A stretch of 19,527 nucleotides of DNA from Syntrophorhabdaceae bacterium PtaU1.Bin034 (GCA_002067405.1 MVRP01000065.1:1-19527); one strand, 5' to 3'. Positions 8,239-16,688 are shown, counted from the first letter of the stretch. Notes: generated by a model not told the origin, from the sequence alone. Program-made: numbers and translations.

Positions 8239-11037
8239 GTGGAAGGAAAGATCGATCGCCTTTGGCAATCCGCCAAAGAGCTGCTGGAGCGGCACCCGGA
8301 ACTTTTAAGAAACGAACCGACCGACGACAGAGCCAAACTCCTTGAAGAACTTGCTCTTTGCCGCATCATGCTCGACTTGCAGAAAGAGGAGCTTCTCCGG
8401 GAGCGACAATCGGCTGAACAAGTGCGGGCCAAATGCGCGCGGATTTACGACACCCTTCCCGTGCCCTGCTTTACACTCACCGAAGATGGCACAATCACGC
8501 AGGCAAATCTTCATGCCGCTTCACTCTTCGATTCGGAGCCTCACCTCCTGATCAAGAAATCCTTCATGGATTTCGTGGTCGAGGAGTGGCGGGACGAGTT
8601 CCTCTTGCATTGCCGGAAAGCAATAGGTAGCGGCCAACGGGAAGCGTGCGAGCTCCGGCTGAAACAGAAAGAAGGGCCGGCCTTCGACGCTTTGGTCGAA
8701 AGCATTGCAGAAAAAGATGGCGGCGTGGATCTTGTCCATTCGGTGGTTACGGATATTACTGCGCTCAGGGACGCAAAGGAGGCATTCAGGGAGACCGCCG
8801 AGAGGCTTCGCGACACCCTGGAGAGCATTGCCGACGGATTTATCACGGTCGACAAAAACTGGAGATTAACCTATGTGAACTCCGAAGCTGACAGGCTCCT
8901 TGCGGGTGGGCGAAAAACGCTTCTCAACAAGGTCGTGTGGAAGGATGTGGCATCGAGGCTCGTCGGTTCTGTCATTCATTCCCAATTAAAAAAAGCAATG
9001 GATGAGCGGGTGACGGTAGCATTCGAGACAGAGAGCATCAGATCACAACAATTGCTCGATGTCCGGGTCTATCCCAGCAAATATGGCCTCTCGATCTATT
9101 TTCGGGATATTACCAAGCGAAAGAAGGCCGAGGAGGCCTTGCGCGCAAGTGAGAAGCGCTATCGACACCTTGTCGAGGCTGCCCGGGAAGGTATCTGGGT
9201 TATGGATACCGAGGGAGCGACAATCCTCGTCAATACCAGAATGGCAGAAATGCTCGGTTATTCTCCTGACGAGATGGCGGGAAGGAATTGCCTCGATTTT
9301 GTCGCACACGAGGACAGGCCCCTGATGGAGAACAGACTCGAGCGGCTCAAAAAAGGAATCAAGGAGGAGTTCGATTTCAGCTTTATTTGTAAGGACGGCT
9401 CTCCCGGCTGGATGCATGTTTCGGCCAATCCTATCTTTAACAAGGTCGGAGAGTCGGAAGTCTGTGCCGGATCGCTCTCGCTCGTCTCCGATATAGGAAG
9501 AAAAAAACAGGCGCGCCAGGAACGGGCACGGCTTGAAACGGCAATAAAGAGCGCGGCTGAAGGCTTCACCGTTATCTCAAAGGACTACGTTATACGATAT
9601 GCAAATCCTGCTTTTTGCAGGATGACGGGCTATAAAAGGAAAGAATTGGTAGGCAAGAAGATTGAAATACTGGGAAAGGGGCCGGGGGACGAGGCATTCT
9701 ACGAGCGGATCTGGCGCGCCATCAACTCGGGCCGGGCCTGGTCGGGGTGCCTCACGGGGAAGCGAAAAGACGGCATGCTCTTCGATCGGGAAGTGACCGT
9801 TTCACCGGTCAAGGACGATGAAGGCAATGTAGTCGAATTTGTCGCTGTTTCACGAGATGTGACGAAAGAGCGGCTCCTGGAGGCGGAGCTTCGCCAGTCC
9901 CAGAAGATGGAGGCAGTGGGAACGCTTGCGGGCGGCATTGCTCATGATTTTAATAACATCCTCGCTGCCATCATAGGTTTTGCCGAGATTACCCTTGAGG
10001 ATCTTCCCAAGGACCATCCCGTTGCCCCCTTTGTTGCCCATATCCTGAATTCCGGCATTCGGGGCAGAGACCTGGTGAGGCAGATTCTTACCTTCAGCAG
10101 ACGAGGGGAAAAGCAGTTCAAACCGCTCCTCCTTGCCCCGATCGTCGAGGAGACCACAAAGCTCCTTCGGGCCTCGGTCCCCGCAAGCATCGAAATAAGA
10201 CGAAACATCGCGAATGAGCCGTCTCTGGTATTGGGAGATCCTATCCAGGTTCAGCAGATCCTTATGAATCTCGTGGCAAATGCTGCCTATGCGATTGCCC
10301 ATAAACCCGGTATTATCGAGATCAGCCTTTCAGATGTTGAGATCCCGCCCTCTTCCGAAGAGGGGTCTGTTGCGGGGCTGGACCGGGGACAATATGCGAA
10401 ATTAACGGTGCAGGATAACGGCCCTGGTATTGAACCCCAGATCATCGACCGCATTTTCGATCCTTTTTTTACCACAAAGGAGCCGGGGAAGGGAACGGGA
10501 ATGGGCCTTGCCGTTGTTCACGGCATCGTCAAGAACATGAAAGGTACGATTACCGTGAGCAGTACGGTCGGGGAAGGCACCACTTTTGAGGTATATCTGC
10601 CGCACATCAGTTCAAAACCTTCCATGGGGCCTGCGCGGGAAACACCCGTCTCCGGAGGTCGGGAGCGTATCCTTTTTGTCGATGACGAGGAAGCCCTTGC
10701 GGAAATAGTGAAAGAAATGATCGGCAGACTGGGCTACCGGGTCGAGATAAAGACGGACAGTATAGATGCCCTGGAGACCTTCGAGAGGCACCCCCATGAA
10801 TACGATCTCGTCATTACCGATCAGGCGATGCCCCGCATGACCGGCACTCAACTTGCCAGGAAGATGCTTGCAATACGATCCGACATCCCTATTATTCTTT
10901 GCAGCGGGTTCAGCGAAGTGGTATCGGCCGAGGAGGCGAAGGCGGCGGGTGTCACGCAGTTTGTCATGAAACCTATAGTCAGGCGCGATTTTGCGAAATC
11001 AATACGAAGCGCCCTGGACGGGACAAAGCGGACCTAA
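8239..11037 (+). CDS. Hybrid sensor histidine kinase (PASx4-HisKA-HATPase-REC)
   Basis: This 932-aa cytosolic hybrid kinase is a paralogue of the kinase at 3051-6377 in its C-terminal half. Residues 1-65 form a charged, coiled-coil-like helix ([20 protein letters not shown]). Four PAS domains follow at about 68-180, 188-300, 301-425 and 429-550. The transmitter has H-box [11 protein letters not shown] with His569, N box [10 protein letters not shown] and G boxes DNGPGI and GTGMGLA. The receiver has acidic Asp815/816 and phospho-Asp861 in VITDQAMP. Unlike its neighbour it has no GAF domain. The start is GTG, with a purine-rich GGGGAAGGTGGGGAG just ahead; no upstream ATG in frame fits. No transmembrane helix and no output domain are present, so it presumably signals through a separate histidine phosphotransferase or regulator. 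The stimulus cannot be deduced. Confidence 0.93.
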   Translation: MEGKIDRLWQSAKELLERHPELLRNEPTDDRAKLLEELALCRIMLDLQKEELLRERQSAEQVRAKCARIYDTLPVPCFTLTEDGTITQANLHAASLFDSEPHLLIKKSFMDFVVEEWRDEFLLHCRKAIGSGQREACELRLKQKEGPAFDALVESIAEKDGGVDLVHSVVTDITALRDAKEAFRETAERLRDTLESIADGFITVDKNWRLTYVNSEADRLLAGGRKTLLNKVVWKDVASRLVGSVIHSQLKKAMDERVTVAFETESIRSQQLLDVRVYPSKYGLSIYFRDITKRKKAEEALRASEKRYRHLVEAAREGIWVMDTEGATILVNTRMAEMLGYSPDEMAGRNCLDFVAHEDRPLMENRLERLKKGIKEEFDFSFICKDGSPGWMHVSANPIFNKVGESEVCAGSLSLVSDIGRKKQARQERARLETAIKSAAEGFTVISKDYVIRYANPAFCRMTGYKRKELVGKKIEILGKGPGDEAFYERIWRAINSGRAWSGCLTGKRKDGMLFDREVTVSPVKDDEGNVVEFVAVSRDVTKERLLEAELRQSQKMEAVGTLAGGIAHDFNNILAAIIGFAEITLEDLPKDHPVAPFVAHILNSGIRGRDLVRQILTFSRRGEKQFKPLLLAPIVEETTKLLRASVPASIEIRRNIANEPSLVLGDPIQVQQILMNLVANAAYAIAHKPGIIEISLSDVEIPPSSEEGSVAGLDRGQYAKLTVQDNGPGIEPQIIDRIFDPFFTTKEPGKGTGMGLAVVHGIVKNMKGTITVSSTVGEGTTFEVYLPHISSKPSMGPARETPVSGGRERILFVDDEEALAEIVKEMIGRLGYRVEIKTDSIDALETFERHPHEYDLVITDQAMPRMTGTQLARKMLAIRSDIPIILCSGFSEVVSAEEAKAAGVTQFVMKPIVRRDFAKSIRSALDGTKRT

Positions 11038-11595
11038 GGCATGATCGAAGCCCGGATGTTCTTCCGTTCCACGATTTCCGTATGCCGGTAAGGATGGGTA
11101 TCGAATAAGGAATTACTACGGTATTGTCAAAAGTTTCATGAAAACCGAGCATGAATATCAAGCAATGAGAAGACAAAACAGAGCTTGGAAGGGGAATGAA
11201 GATCACGGCTCATAAAAGGCATCGGTTTTGGATAACTGGTCCCGCAGTCCCTCCGAACCCCTTCTTCGCTCTCAAGTGCTCCACGTCCGACCCGGCGAGT
11301 GAAGCTCCTTCCATTGGGGTGCGGAACTCATCCACCCACGCTTCGCGCGGGTACCCGCCTCTCGCCGTCGGACTATACTCGGACAGTCCTCCCCCTGCGC
11401 GTCGCGCACCATTCCATATGCTTCAGCCGGGGACCCCGGACGTTCCCGCAATGTTCGCGAGAGAAGGGGATTCTGCGGGTCTGAAAAGGGAGCCTTTACC
11501 GTTATTAAGACAGAACGATCTTATCGGCTCTATGCCGACAGACGAGATAGATGAAGAAAGATTGACAAAACCGGAATTACCGTCGGGAGGACACT
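11038..11595. other. 558-base gene-free region between kinase 2 and the MaoC gene
   Basis: No credible protein gene is present. The first ~180 bases are ordinary AT-richer spacer. From about 11225 to 11480 the sequence becomes GC-rich and full of inverted repeats, described separately. The last ~110 bases lead into the strong ribosome site GGGAGG in front of the MaoC gene. The open frame 11196-11603 that spans the region is Pro/Ser/Arg-rich, overlaps the next start codon, and has alternative open frames over it, so I treat it as chance. Confidence 0.7.
11264..11479. repeat. Palindrome-dense element: candidate structured RNA or MITE-like repeat
   Basis: At least seven inverted repeats lie in 216 bases. 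CTTCGCTC/GAGTGAAG is at 11264-11271 and 11297-11304, 8 bp with one G-U. GGGTG/CACCC is at 11317-11321 and 11333-11337. The perfect palindrome GCGGGTACCCGC is at 11347-11358. GGACT/AGTCC is at 11370-11374 and 11385-11389. TGCGCG-T-CGCGCA is at 11396-11408, CCGGGG-A-CCCCGG at 11427-11439, and CCCGCA/TGCGGG at 11445-11450 and 11474-11479. Several of these are too tight to fold alone as RNA hairpins but would form in cruciform DNA or in alternative pairings. The order of stems, GC-richness and lack of a credible ORF suggest a non-coding mobile repeat or a structured RNA. I do not recognise the family and the strand is unknown. Confidence 0.5.
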
Positions 11596-12075
11596 ATGGC
11601 TGACTCGGAGAAAAGACATGATGCCGGAATCCTTTACTTCGAGGACCATGCGCCGTGTTCGGTGTACGAGTTCGGTGCGGTCCGGGTCACGGAGAAGGAA
11701 ATTGTCGATTTTGCGAAGCGTTATGACCCGCAGGTCTTTCATACCGACCCGGAGGCTGCAAAGAAATCTGCATTCAGCGGCCTGGTGGCGAGCGGCTGGC
11801 ACAGTGTCCTCATCGCCATGCGGTTGCTTGTCGACCATCGCCTTTCCCGCGTGGCGAATCTCGGGTCGCCCGGTATCAATGAGCTGCGCTGGCTCAAGCC
11901 GGTACGTCCCGGCGATGTTCTTTCCGTGAGAATGACCATTCTGGAGGCAAGACGCTCGCAATCAAAGCCCGACCGTGGGGTGGTCACGGGCCTCGTCGAA
12001 GTGCTGAACCAGACCGGCGAGACAGTGACGAGCTGGAAAGGGATCAACATCGTGCGTTGCCGCGACGTGGGTTGA
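11596..12075 (+). CDS. MaoC-like (R)-specific enoyl-CoA hydratase
   Basis: This single hot-dog-fold protein of 159 aa probably hydrates a 2-enoyl-CoA or dehydrates a 3-hydroxyacyl-CoA. The hydratase-2 motif is visible as YDPQVFHTDPEAA, with candidate catalytic Asp44 and His49, followed by FSGLVASGWHSVLIAMRLL. The later strands INELRWLKPVRPGDVLSV and GLVEVLNQTGETV are typical of the family. A strong ribosome site (GGGAGG, five bases before ATG) supports the start. It stands alone on the plus strand after the palindrome-rich gap and is followed by a minus-strand lipoprotein gene. It might serve the thiolase/DUF35 genes 2.2 kb downstream, but the spacing gives no operon support. The substrate cannot be predicted. 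Confidence 0.88.
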   Translation: MADSEKRHDAGILYFEDHAPCSVYEFGAVRVTEKEIVDFAKRYDPQVFHTDPEAAKKSAFSGLVASGWHSVLIAMRLLVDHRLSRVANLGSPGINELRWLKPVRPGDVLSVRMTILEARRSQSKPDRGVVTGLVEVLNQTGETVTSWKGINIVRCRDVG

Positions 12076-12223
12076 GGAACGAACAGCCGAGCATTTGCGA
12101 AAGAGAGTGCAGAGACGACAGTATTGCACAAAACTGTTAAGGAGCATTGCTGAACTAGCGGATATCCTGGCCGGCTAATTCATCCCGCAGGCATTTGTCT
12201 CATTTGAAAAATAGACCGCTGCT

Positions 12224-12919
12224 TTACTTTGGCGCGGGTGTCTGTTCCTGCTCTTCCTTTTCCCTGGTCTCGATCGTGCCCTCTAGCAGATGCTCGATAT
12301 TAAAGTTTGTCGAATCGCTGGGGTCGGCAATTACCGTTGTCAGCTTCCAGCCATCAAGACTGGAGGTGTTGGCAGGGATGGAGAAGAAGGCTATACCTTC
12401 TGCAGAAGCCCCTGGGAATACCGTTCCATTCTTCAGGACCCGTCCTTCATAGTCGACCCTGATCTTTTCATTAGTCCTGGCCACATTAACAGATGACGGA
12501 ATGGCGCCAAGAAGACCAAAAGCTGCCCCCCACCCCAAACTTCGCCAATGGCTTTTTTGGACTTTGTCCATCAACTGCTCCATTGATAACATAGGGACCC
12601 GAGATCCCGAAGAGTCCAGTAAGTTTATCCCCGCCACGTTAAACGTACACGGCTTGCCGTATGATTTATTCAAAAGGTAAATATGAACGGGCAGTACGTC
12701 GTCGACTATAAGGTCACGATCAAAAAATGTCTTCAGCTCGGCTTGATTGTAGATCGGTTTTGCCATGCTCACAAAACCTTTTTCTTCCAGCTTGGTCTTT
12801 TGGGCATTCACGTCCATGGTCAGCGGGGGCAGCGAGGATGTCTTGTGGCTCGCACACGATACAACAAAGCACAGGGACAGAAGTAGACTACAGAGCAGCA
12901 CTGATCTGGGTACGTTCAT
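12224..12919 (-). CDS. Putative lipoprotein of unknown function
   Basis: The protein is 231 aa from ATG 12919, which has AAGGAG five bases upstream; a longer open frame to 13009 lacks such a site and would hide the signal. Residues 5-22 form a lipoprotein signal peptide ending in the lipobox V-V-S-C, with Cys22 as the lipidated residue, followed by ASHK. The mature part is mixed alpha/beta, with a short Gly-rich hydrophobic segment (SLGWGAAFGLLGAIPSS) near the middle and a Glu/Gln/Pro-rich C-terminal tail. I do not recognise the family. It sits alone between a convergent MaoC gene and a divergent tautomerase gene. The upstream stretch 12930-13080 is clearly more AT-rich than its surroundings, which could mean a recent arrival or simply a promoter region. 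Confidence 0.75.
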   Translation of the reverse strand: MNVPRSVLLCSLLLSLCFVVSCASHKTSSLPPLTMDVNAQKTKLEEKGFVSMAKPIYNQAELKTFFDRDLIVDDVLPVHIYLLNKSYGKPCTFNVAGINLLDSSGSRVPMLSMEQLMDKVQKSHWRSLGWGAAFGLLGAIPSSVNVARTNEKIRVDYEGRVLKNGTVFPGASAEGIAFFSIPANTSSLDGWKLTTVIADPSDSTNFNIEHLLEGTIETREKEEQEQTPAPK

Positions 12920-13088
12920 AGATTCTCCTTCTTGTGATGTGGTTAGCTTTTTTACACTAGAAGATCGTAATAACAGACAATAGTTAGCAAATCTCAATAC
13001 CATATTCAAGCAATATTTAGCACCTATTGAAATAATGCTGTGATCTGTATGAGTTAGATATTTAGTCAGTAACGCTTGCTTTTTTTGG

Positions 13089-13117
13089 TTGCTGGCCTTC
13101 CGGACTGCGTGTACAAT
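13089..13117 (+). promoter_or_regulatory. Candidate promoter for the tautomerase gene
   Basis: TTGCTG (13089-13094) and TACAAT (13112-13117) are 17 bases apart, about 40 bases ahead of the tautomerase start. The -10 is good (5/6) and the -35 only partial (3/6). The gap 12920-13156 also has to contain the divergent lipoprotein promoter; TTGAGA-N17-GTTATT on the minus strand is a weak candidate. Confidence 0.35.
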
Positions 13118-13156
13118 GGGTTTACACGTGCCAAATCTACCTGAAGGAGACAGGAT

Positions 13157-13360
13157 ATGCCTTACGTCAACATCAAGGTGACAAAAGAGGGTGTTACTTC
13201 CGAGCAGAAAGCCCGTCTGATCAAAGGGGCAACGGAGCTTTTGAAGGAAGTGCTGGGCAAGGATCCGAAAACGACGTTTGTTGTTATCGATGAAGTTGAC
13301 ACGGACAATTGGGGCGTGGGAGGGGAGCAGGTCACGGAGATCAGAAAAAGGCAGTTATAG
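13157..13360 (+). CDS. 4-oxalocrotonate tautomerase family protein
   Basis: This small tautomerase-superfamily protein of 67 aa (usual 4-OT monomer 60-75 aa) probably forms a hexamer. The catalytic Pro2 is present (MPYVNIKV), exposed after removal of the initiator Met. It is followed by the helix EGVTSEQKARLIKGATELL and the strand TTFVVIDEVDTDNWGVGG, which matches the family. Arg residues near the C-terminus (EIRKRQL) resemble the usual tail, but I cannot align the active-site Arg with certainty. The ribosome site AAGGAG lies seven bases before ATG. Family members isomerise enol or keto acids in aromatic meta-cleavage pathways, but many are of unknown substrate, and no aromatic pathway genes are adjacent. 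Confidence 0.92.
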   Translation: MPYVNIKVTKEGVTSEQKARLIKGATELLKEVLGKDPKTTFVVIDEVDTDNWGVGGEQVTEIRKRQL

Positions 13361-13384
13361 ACAGAGGGTGGCCTTTTCTCCTGT

Positions 13385-13981
13385 TCAGACGGTCTGCGGC
13401 ACGCCTTCTCTCGCGGCACGCCGTTCCATGATGCCTCGCATGACCAGGTTCCATCCCGTAACAACCAGTTCAGCCGCAATAAAAAGGGTGATCATCAAAA
13501 AGCCCGTTGCAGGCCAGATCAACCAGAGTATTATTCCCAGACCGAAAGATACCATACCGGAGACTATGACCGATATCCTGCTGTCAACGGGGTCAACGGT
13601 ACCCACAATAACGCGGAATATGCCGGTGACTACCATGAAGGCGCTCAGGAGCAGGCCGATCTCGAGCGGTCCGGCCGTGGGATGAGAGACGATCAGAATC
13701 CCGACAGTGACAAAAAACACGGCGATTAACAGATCCAGCGTGAAATTGCGGTGCGGATGCCGGGAAAAAGTATGGAGGATCTGAAGCAGGCCCGCCAGGA
13801 GGAGGAAAAACCCCATCATGCCGACGGAACCGAGAGTCGTCGCAAGGGTCACTGCCATTCCGGCGAAACCGAGCATGATCAAAACACTGCCGAGAAGAAT
13901 TACCCAGGGCCCGTGCTCGGGGGCTTCTTCATTCGGGACAATGCTTTCCGGTACACAGTAGCCGTTCTCGTCTTCTTCCAT
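13385..13981 (-). CDS. HdeD family (DUF308) membrane protein
   Basis: An integral membrane protein of 198 aa from ATG 13981, with GGAAGG upstream; the frame is open to 14170, but the extra N-terminus is not family-like. After a ~28-residue acidic cytosolic N-terminus there are about six hydrophobic helices, including GPWVILLGSVLIMLGFAGMA, MMGFFLLLAGLLQILH, LDLLIAVFFVTVGILIV, LLLSAFMVVTGIFRVIVG and FGLGIILWLIWP. Short loops and repeated 'G(I/L)' pairs are typical of HdeD, an acid-stress protein in enterobacteria whose mechanism is unresolved. A basic tail follows (MRGIMERRAAREG). It converges with the tautomerase gene, 24 bases apart. Involvement in stress is inferred from the family only. Confidence 0.85.
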   Translation of the reverse strand: MEEDENGYCVPESIVPNEEAPEHGPWVILLGSVLIMLGFAGMAVTLATTLGSVGMMGFFLLLAGLLQILHTFSRHPHRNFTLDLLIAVFFVTVGILIVSHPTAGPLEIGLLLSAFMVVTGIFRVIVGTVDPVDSRISVIVSGMVSFGLGIILWLIWPATGFLMITLFIAAELVVTGWNLVMRGIMERRAAREGVPQTV

Positions 13982-14294
13982 AACAGCCTGCCTTCCTATG
14001 GCGAAAATAGGCACCTTTTCAACGTCTGTCAACGGCTGCCGATCACGCTGCCGGCTGAGCAACAGGCTGCACCGCTCATGGCCGGCGAAACAGGACGTCG
14101 TATATTGAGCCAAAGAGTATAACCGCAAATGGGTGGGTGTGGGTCCGGCCTCGGGTATCTCGAGGCGCATTCTTCCATGCCGATAGTTATCTCTGGATTT
14201 CCCGCCTTTTTCTCGGTTATTATTGTCCCGATCGAGTCAATAGAGTTCTTCTTTGTTGCTGACCGAGCAGAGAGAACAGGGAGGTGTCGAACAG
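13982..14294. other. Divergent intergenic region, HdeD gene to thiolase gene
   Basis: This 313-base stretch separates the minus-strand HdeD gene from the plus-strand thiolase gene. On the minus strand, TTGCGG (14123-14128) and ATATAC (14100-14105) lie 17 bases apart and may be the HdeD promoter, about 120 bases upstream of its start. For the thiolase no convincing promoter is seen. Its ribosome site is the GGGAGGTG at about 14279-14286. Nothing else recognisable is present. Confidence 0.4.
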
Positions 14295-15455
14295 ATGGGT
14301 ATATTGACCAGGAAAACAGCCATTGTGGGGGTGGCGGAATCAGACGTCGGGTATACACCGGACAAAACATGGCTGCAGCTTATCGCGCAGGCAACCGATC
14401 GCGCCCTTCATGATGCGGGATTGAAGAAAAATGATATAGACGGGTTTTTCTCGGCCGGGTGGCTTACCATGGAGTCGATCATGGTTGCCGAGTACCTCGG
14501 CATAAAACCGGCCTATTCGGATAGCACGCTGCCCGGTGGCTCGGCATTCGAGTTCCATGTGGAGCATGCAGCGGCCGCCATCTCGGCAGGTTTGTGCGAA
14601 ACGGCCCTCATCTGCTATGCGGAAACGCGTTTGTCGGATCGGAAGAAGGGTATGGCAATGAGTTTTGCCACAGGCGCCCGGCAGGAACCGGAAGAGCAGT
14701 TCGAGACACCTTACGGGTGCTGGGTTCCCATTCCCACCTACGCCCTTGCAGCCCAACGTCACATGTACGAGTACGGCACCACGAGCGAGCAACTGGCGGA
14801 GATTGCCGTAGCTGCCCGGAAATGGGCCGGTCTTAATCCTGCTGCTTCCTTGCGCGATCCTCTCACGGTTGAGGACGTCCTTGCCTCGCCCATGATGTGC
14901 ACCCCTCTCCGTCTGCGAGACTGCTGCCTCGTGAACGACGGAGGCGGGGCGGTCATTGTTACGACGGCCGAACGGGCGAAAGATCTTCGGAAAAAGCCCG
15001 TTTGGGTGCTCGGTTGCGGCGAATCGCATACCCACCGGAGTATCACGGGCATGCCCGATCTCACCGTGACCCCTGCGAAGCTTTCAGGCGAAAGGGCCTT
15101 TCGCATGGCCGGTCTCGGGCCTTCCGATATCGATCTTCTCGAACTCTACGATTCTTTCACCATCACCGTCCTGCTTCAGTTGGAAGACCTCGGTTTTTGC
15201 GCCAAAGGGGAAGGGGGGCGGTTTGTTGAGGGCCAGCGGCTGGCACCCGGCGGGACCCGGCCGACGAACACGACCGGCGGCGGGCTCTCCTTCCTTCATA
15301 CGGGTATGTTCGGCATTTTTCTGCTTATCGAGGCAGCCAGGCAGCTCCGCGGTGAATGCGGTGAGCGGCAGGTCCAGGGGGCAGGAACGGCTCTCTGCAA
15401 CGGGATCGGTGGCTCGCTCGCATCGAGCGGAACAGTAATTCTGGGGGTAGAGTGA
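14295..15455 (+). CDS. Thiolase-superfamily protein (SCP-x/Ltp2 type), DUF35-partnered
   Basis: This 386-aa thiolase-fold protein is a typical length for the lipid-transfer-protein (SCP-x) class. The start is ATG 14295 after GGGAGGTG; TTG 14253 is less likely. Recognisable elements are TRKTAIVGVAESDVGY, LHDAGLKKNDIDGFF, GGSAFEFHVEHAAAAISAGL, LVNDGGGAVIVTTAERA, MAGLGPSDIDLLELYDSFT, and near the end GGGLSFLHTGMFG and TALCNGIGGSLASSG. In ordinary thiolases the nucleophilic Cys lies where GGSAF is; here it is Ser83, while the later His and Cys are kept. Proteins of this kind paired with DUF35 partners act as retro-aldolases (Ltp2-ChsH2 in steroid side-chain loss) or unusual thiolases (BbsAB in anaerobic toluene degradation). 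The next gene, one base downstream, is exactly such a DUF35 protein. The substrate is unknown. Confidence 0.88.
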   Translation: MGILTRKTAIVGVAESDVGYTPDKTWLQLIAQATDRALHDAGLKKNDIDGFFSAGWLTMESIMVAEYLGIKPAYSDSTLPGGSAFEFHVEHAAAAISAGLCETALICYAETRLSDRKKGMAMSFATGARQEPEEQFETPYGCWVPIPTYALAAQRHMYEYGTTSEQLAEIAVAARKWAGLNPAASLRDPLTVEDVLASPMMCTPLRLRDCCLVNDGGGAVIVTTAERAKDLRKKPVWVLGCGESHTHRSITGMPDLTVTPAKLSGERAFRMAGLGPSDIDLLELYDSFTITVLLQLEDLGFCAKGEGGRFVEGQRLAPGGTRPTNTTGGGLSFLHTGMFGIFLLIEAARQLRGECGERQVQGAGTALCNGIGGSLASSGTVILGVE

Positions 15456-15456
15456 T

Positions 15457-15903
15457 ATGACGAGAGAATACAAAAAACCGTTGCCCTATATACATGACGA
15501 AACGAAGGATTACTGGGACGGTGCCAAGAGGCACGAGCTGCTGATAAGGAGGTGCCGGTCGTGCGGGCTGCACCACTTCTACCCCCGGGATTTCTGCCCG
15601 TCATGCTTTTCCTTTGACGTCGAATGGGTAAAGGCAAGCGGCCGGGGGACAGTATACTCCTTTACCGTCTGCCACCGTCCTGCCCCCGGTTTCGAGAACG
15701 AGGTACCCTACAACCTGGTCCTCGTCGAACTTGAGGAAGGTCCCCGAATGATGAGCAACGTCGTCGGCTGCGAAAACGAGGAACTGAGAATAGGCATGCG
15801 GGTAGAGGTGGTATTCGACGATGTCTCGTCAGAGGTGACCCTCCCGAGGTTTAGACCGGTTGTCGGCCGCGGCGCGCCGTCCGCACTCAAGCGTCAGGCA
15901 TAG
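15457..15903 (+). CDS. DUF35 OB-fold/zinc-ribbon protein, thiolase partner
   Basis: This 148-aa protein has a zinc ribbon CRSC-x10-CPSC (Cys33, Cys36, Cys47, Cys50) preceded by an amphipathic helix (DYWDGAKRHELLIRRC). An OB-fold follows, typified by GRGTVYSFTVCHRPAPGF and GMRVEVVFDD. Such proteins bind CoA esters and form complexes with thiolase-fold subunits. It starts one base after the thiolase stop (TGA-T-ATG), so translation is probably coupled and a 1:1 complex is likely. The 3' end overlaps the convergent SDR gene by 10 bases. Zinc binding is predicted from the cysteines; complex formation is inferred from family precedent. Confidence 0.93.
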   Translation: MTREYKKPLPYIHDETKDYWDGAKRHELLIRRCRSCGLHHFYPRDFCPSCFSFDVEWVKASGRGTVYSFTVCHRPAPGFENEVPYNLVLVELEEGPRMMSNVVGCENEELRIGMRVEVVFDDVSSEVTLPRFRPVVGRGAPSALKRQA

Positions 15904-16658
15904 ATCATCTTCCTCGTCATGCCGCCGTCCACTATATAGTTGGCGCCCGTGATATAGGAAGCTTCCGGCGAGCAAAGGAAAAGCGCGAGGGTCGCGATGT
16001 CCGGCGGAGACCCGACCCTGCCCACGGGCTGTTGTTCGTTATCCTCCCTTGTCAGGTTCGGCTTGTGTGCACGGGACTGTTTTTTCCACTCGCTCACCTC
16101 GATCCAGCCGGGGCTGATGCAGTTGACCCGTATCTCCGGGGCAAGGCTCATGGCGAGGGCATGGGTCAGGGCGACAATCCCGCCCTTGGATGCGGTATAT
16201 GCCTCCGTGTTCGGCTCGGACATAAAGGCCCGTGTGGACGCTATATTCACTATGGAGCCTTTCTGCATCCTGAGATGGGGAGCTGCGTGCTTGGCGCAAA
16301 GAAAAGCACCCGTAAGGTTGACCGAGATAACGCGGTTCCACTTCTCGAGTGTCAGCTGCTCGGGTGGATCGGAAACCGCATTGGCAATACCCGCGTTGTT
16401 GATCAGCACGTCTATCCTCCCGAATTCCGAAGCGGTCTTCGCAACCGTCTCCCTTACCATCGCCTCGTCGGCCACATCCGTTGCGGTGAAGAGGATCGAT
16501 CCCAGGCTCGCGTATTCGGCTTCCGTTTCCTTCCCTGCTTCGATGTCGATATCCGCAATAACCACATGCATGCCATGAACGAGAAGGTGCCGCACGATGC
16601 CTTTCCCTATGCCCTGGCCCCCGCCTGTCACAATGGCAACTTTTCCCGTATTGTGCAT
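15894..16658 (-). CDS. Short-chain dehydrogenase/reductase (classical SDR)
   Basis: This 254-aa Rossmann-fold oxidoreductase interconverts an alcohol and a ketone with a nicotinamide cofactor. The cofactor motif TGGGQGIG (residues 11-18) is followed by an acidic Asp36 after the second strand, which favours NAD(H) over NADP(H). NNAG is at 87-90 and the catalytic tetrad is Asn114, Ser141, Tyr154 and Lys158 (YTASK). The C-terminus has ISPGWI and GANYIVDGGMTRKMIY. The ATG at 16658 begins the family sequence, preceded by GGAGG at a loose distance; the open frame to a TTG at 16679 is less likely. It lies 30 bases downstream of the deiodinase-like gene, so the two form an operon. It may act on a 3-hydroxyacyl-CoA for the neighbouring thiolase, but transcription is convergent and the substrate is unproven. 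Confidence 0.93.
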   Translation of the reverse strand: MHNTGKVAIVTGGGQGIGKGIVRHLLVHGMHVVIADIDIEAGKETEAEYASLGSILFTATDVADEAMVRETVAKTASEFGRIDVLINNAGIANAVSDPPEQLTLEKWNRVISVNLTGAFLCAKHAAPHLRMQKGSIVNIASTRAFMSEPNTEAYTASKGGIVALTHALAMSLAPEIRVNCISPGWIEVSEWKKQSRAHKPNLTREDNEQQPVGRVGSPPDIATLALFLCSPEASYITGANYIVDGGMTRKMIYA

Positions 16659-16688
16659 AGTCCTATGGCCCCTCCGCAATGGCCGTCA

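Noticed and set aside
11196..11603. Open frame of 135 codons across the palindrome-rich gap
   Set aside because: It is low-complexity (Pro, Ser, Arg), runs over the MaoC start codon by 8 bases, has competing open frames in the same stretch, and shows no domain. GC-rich palindromic DNA often stays open by chance.
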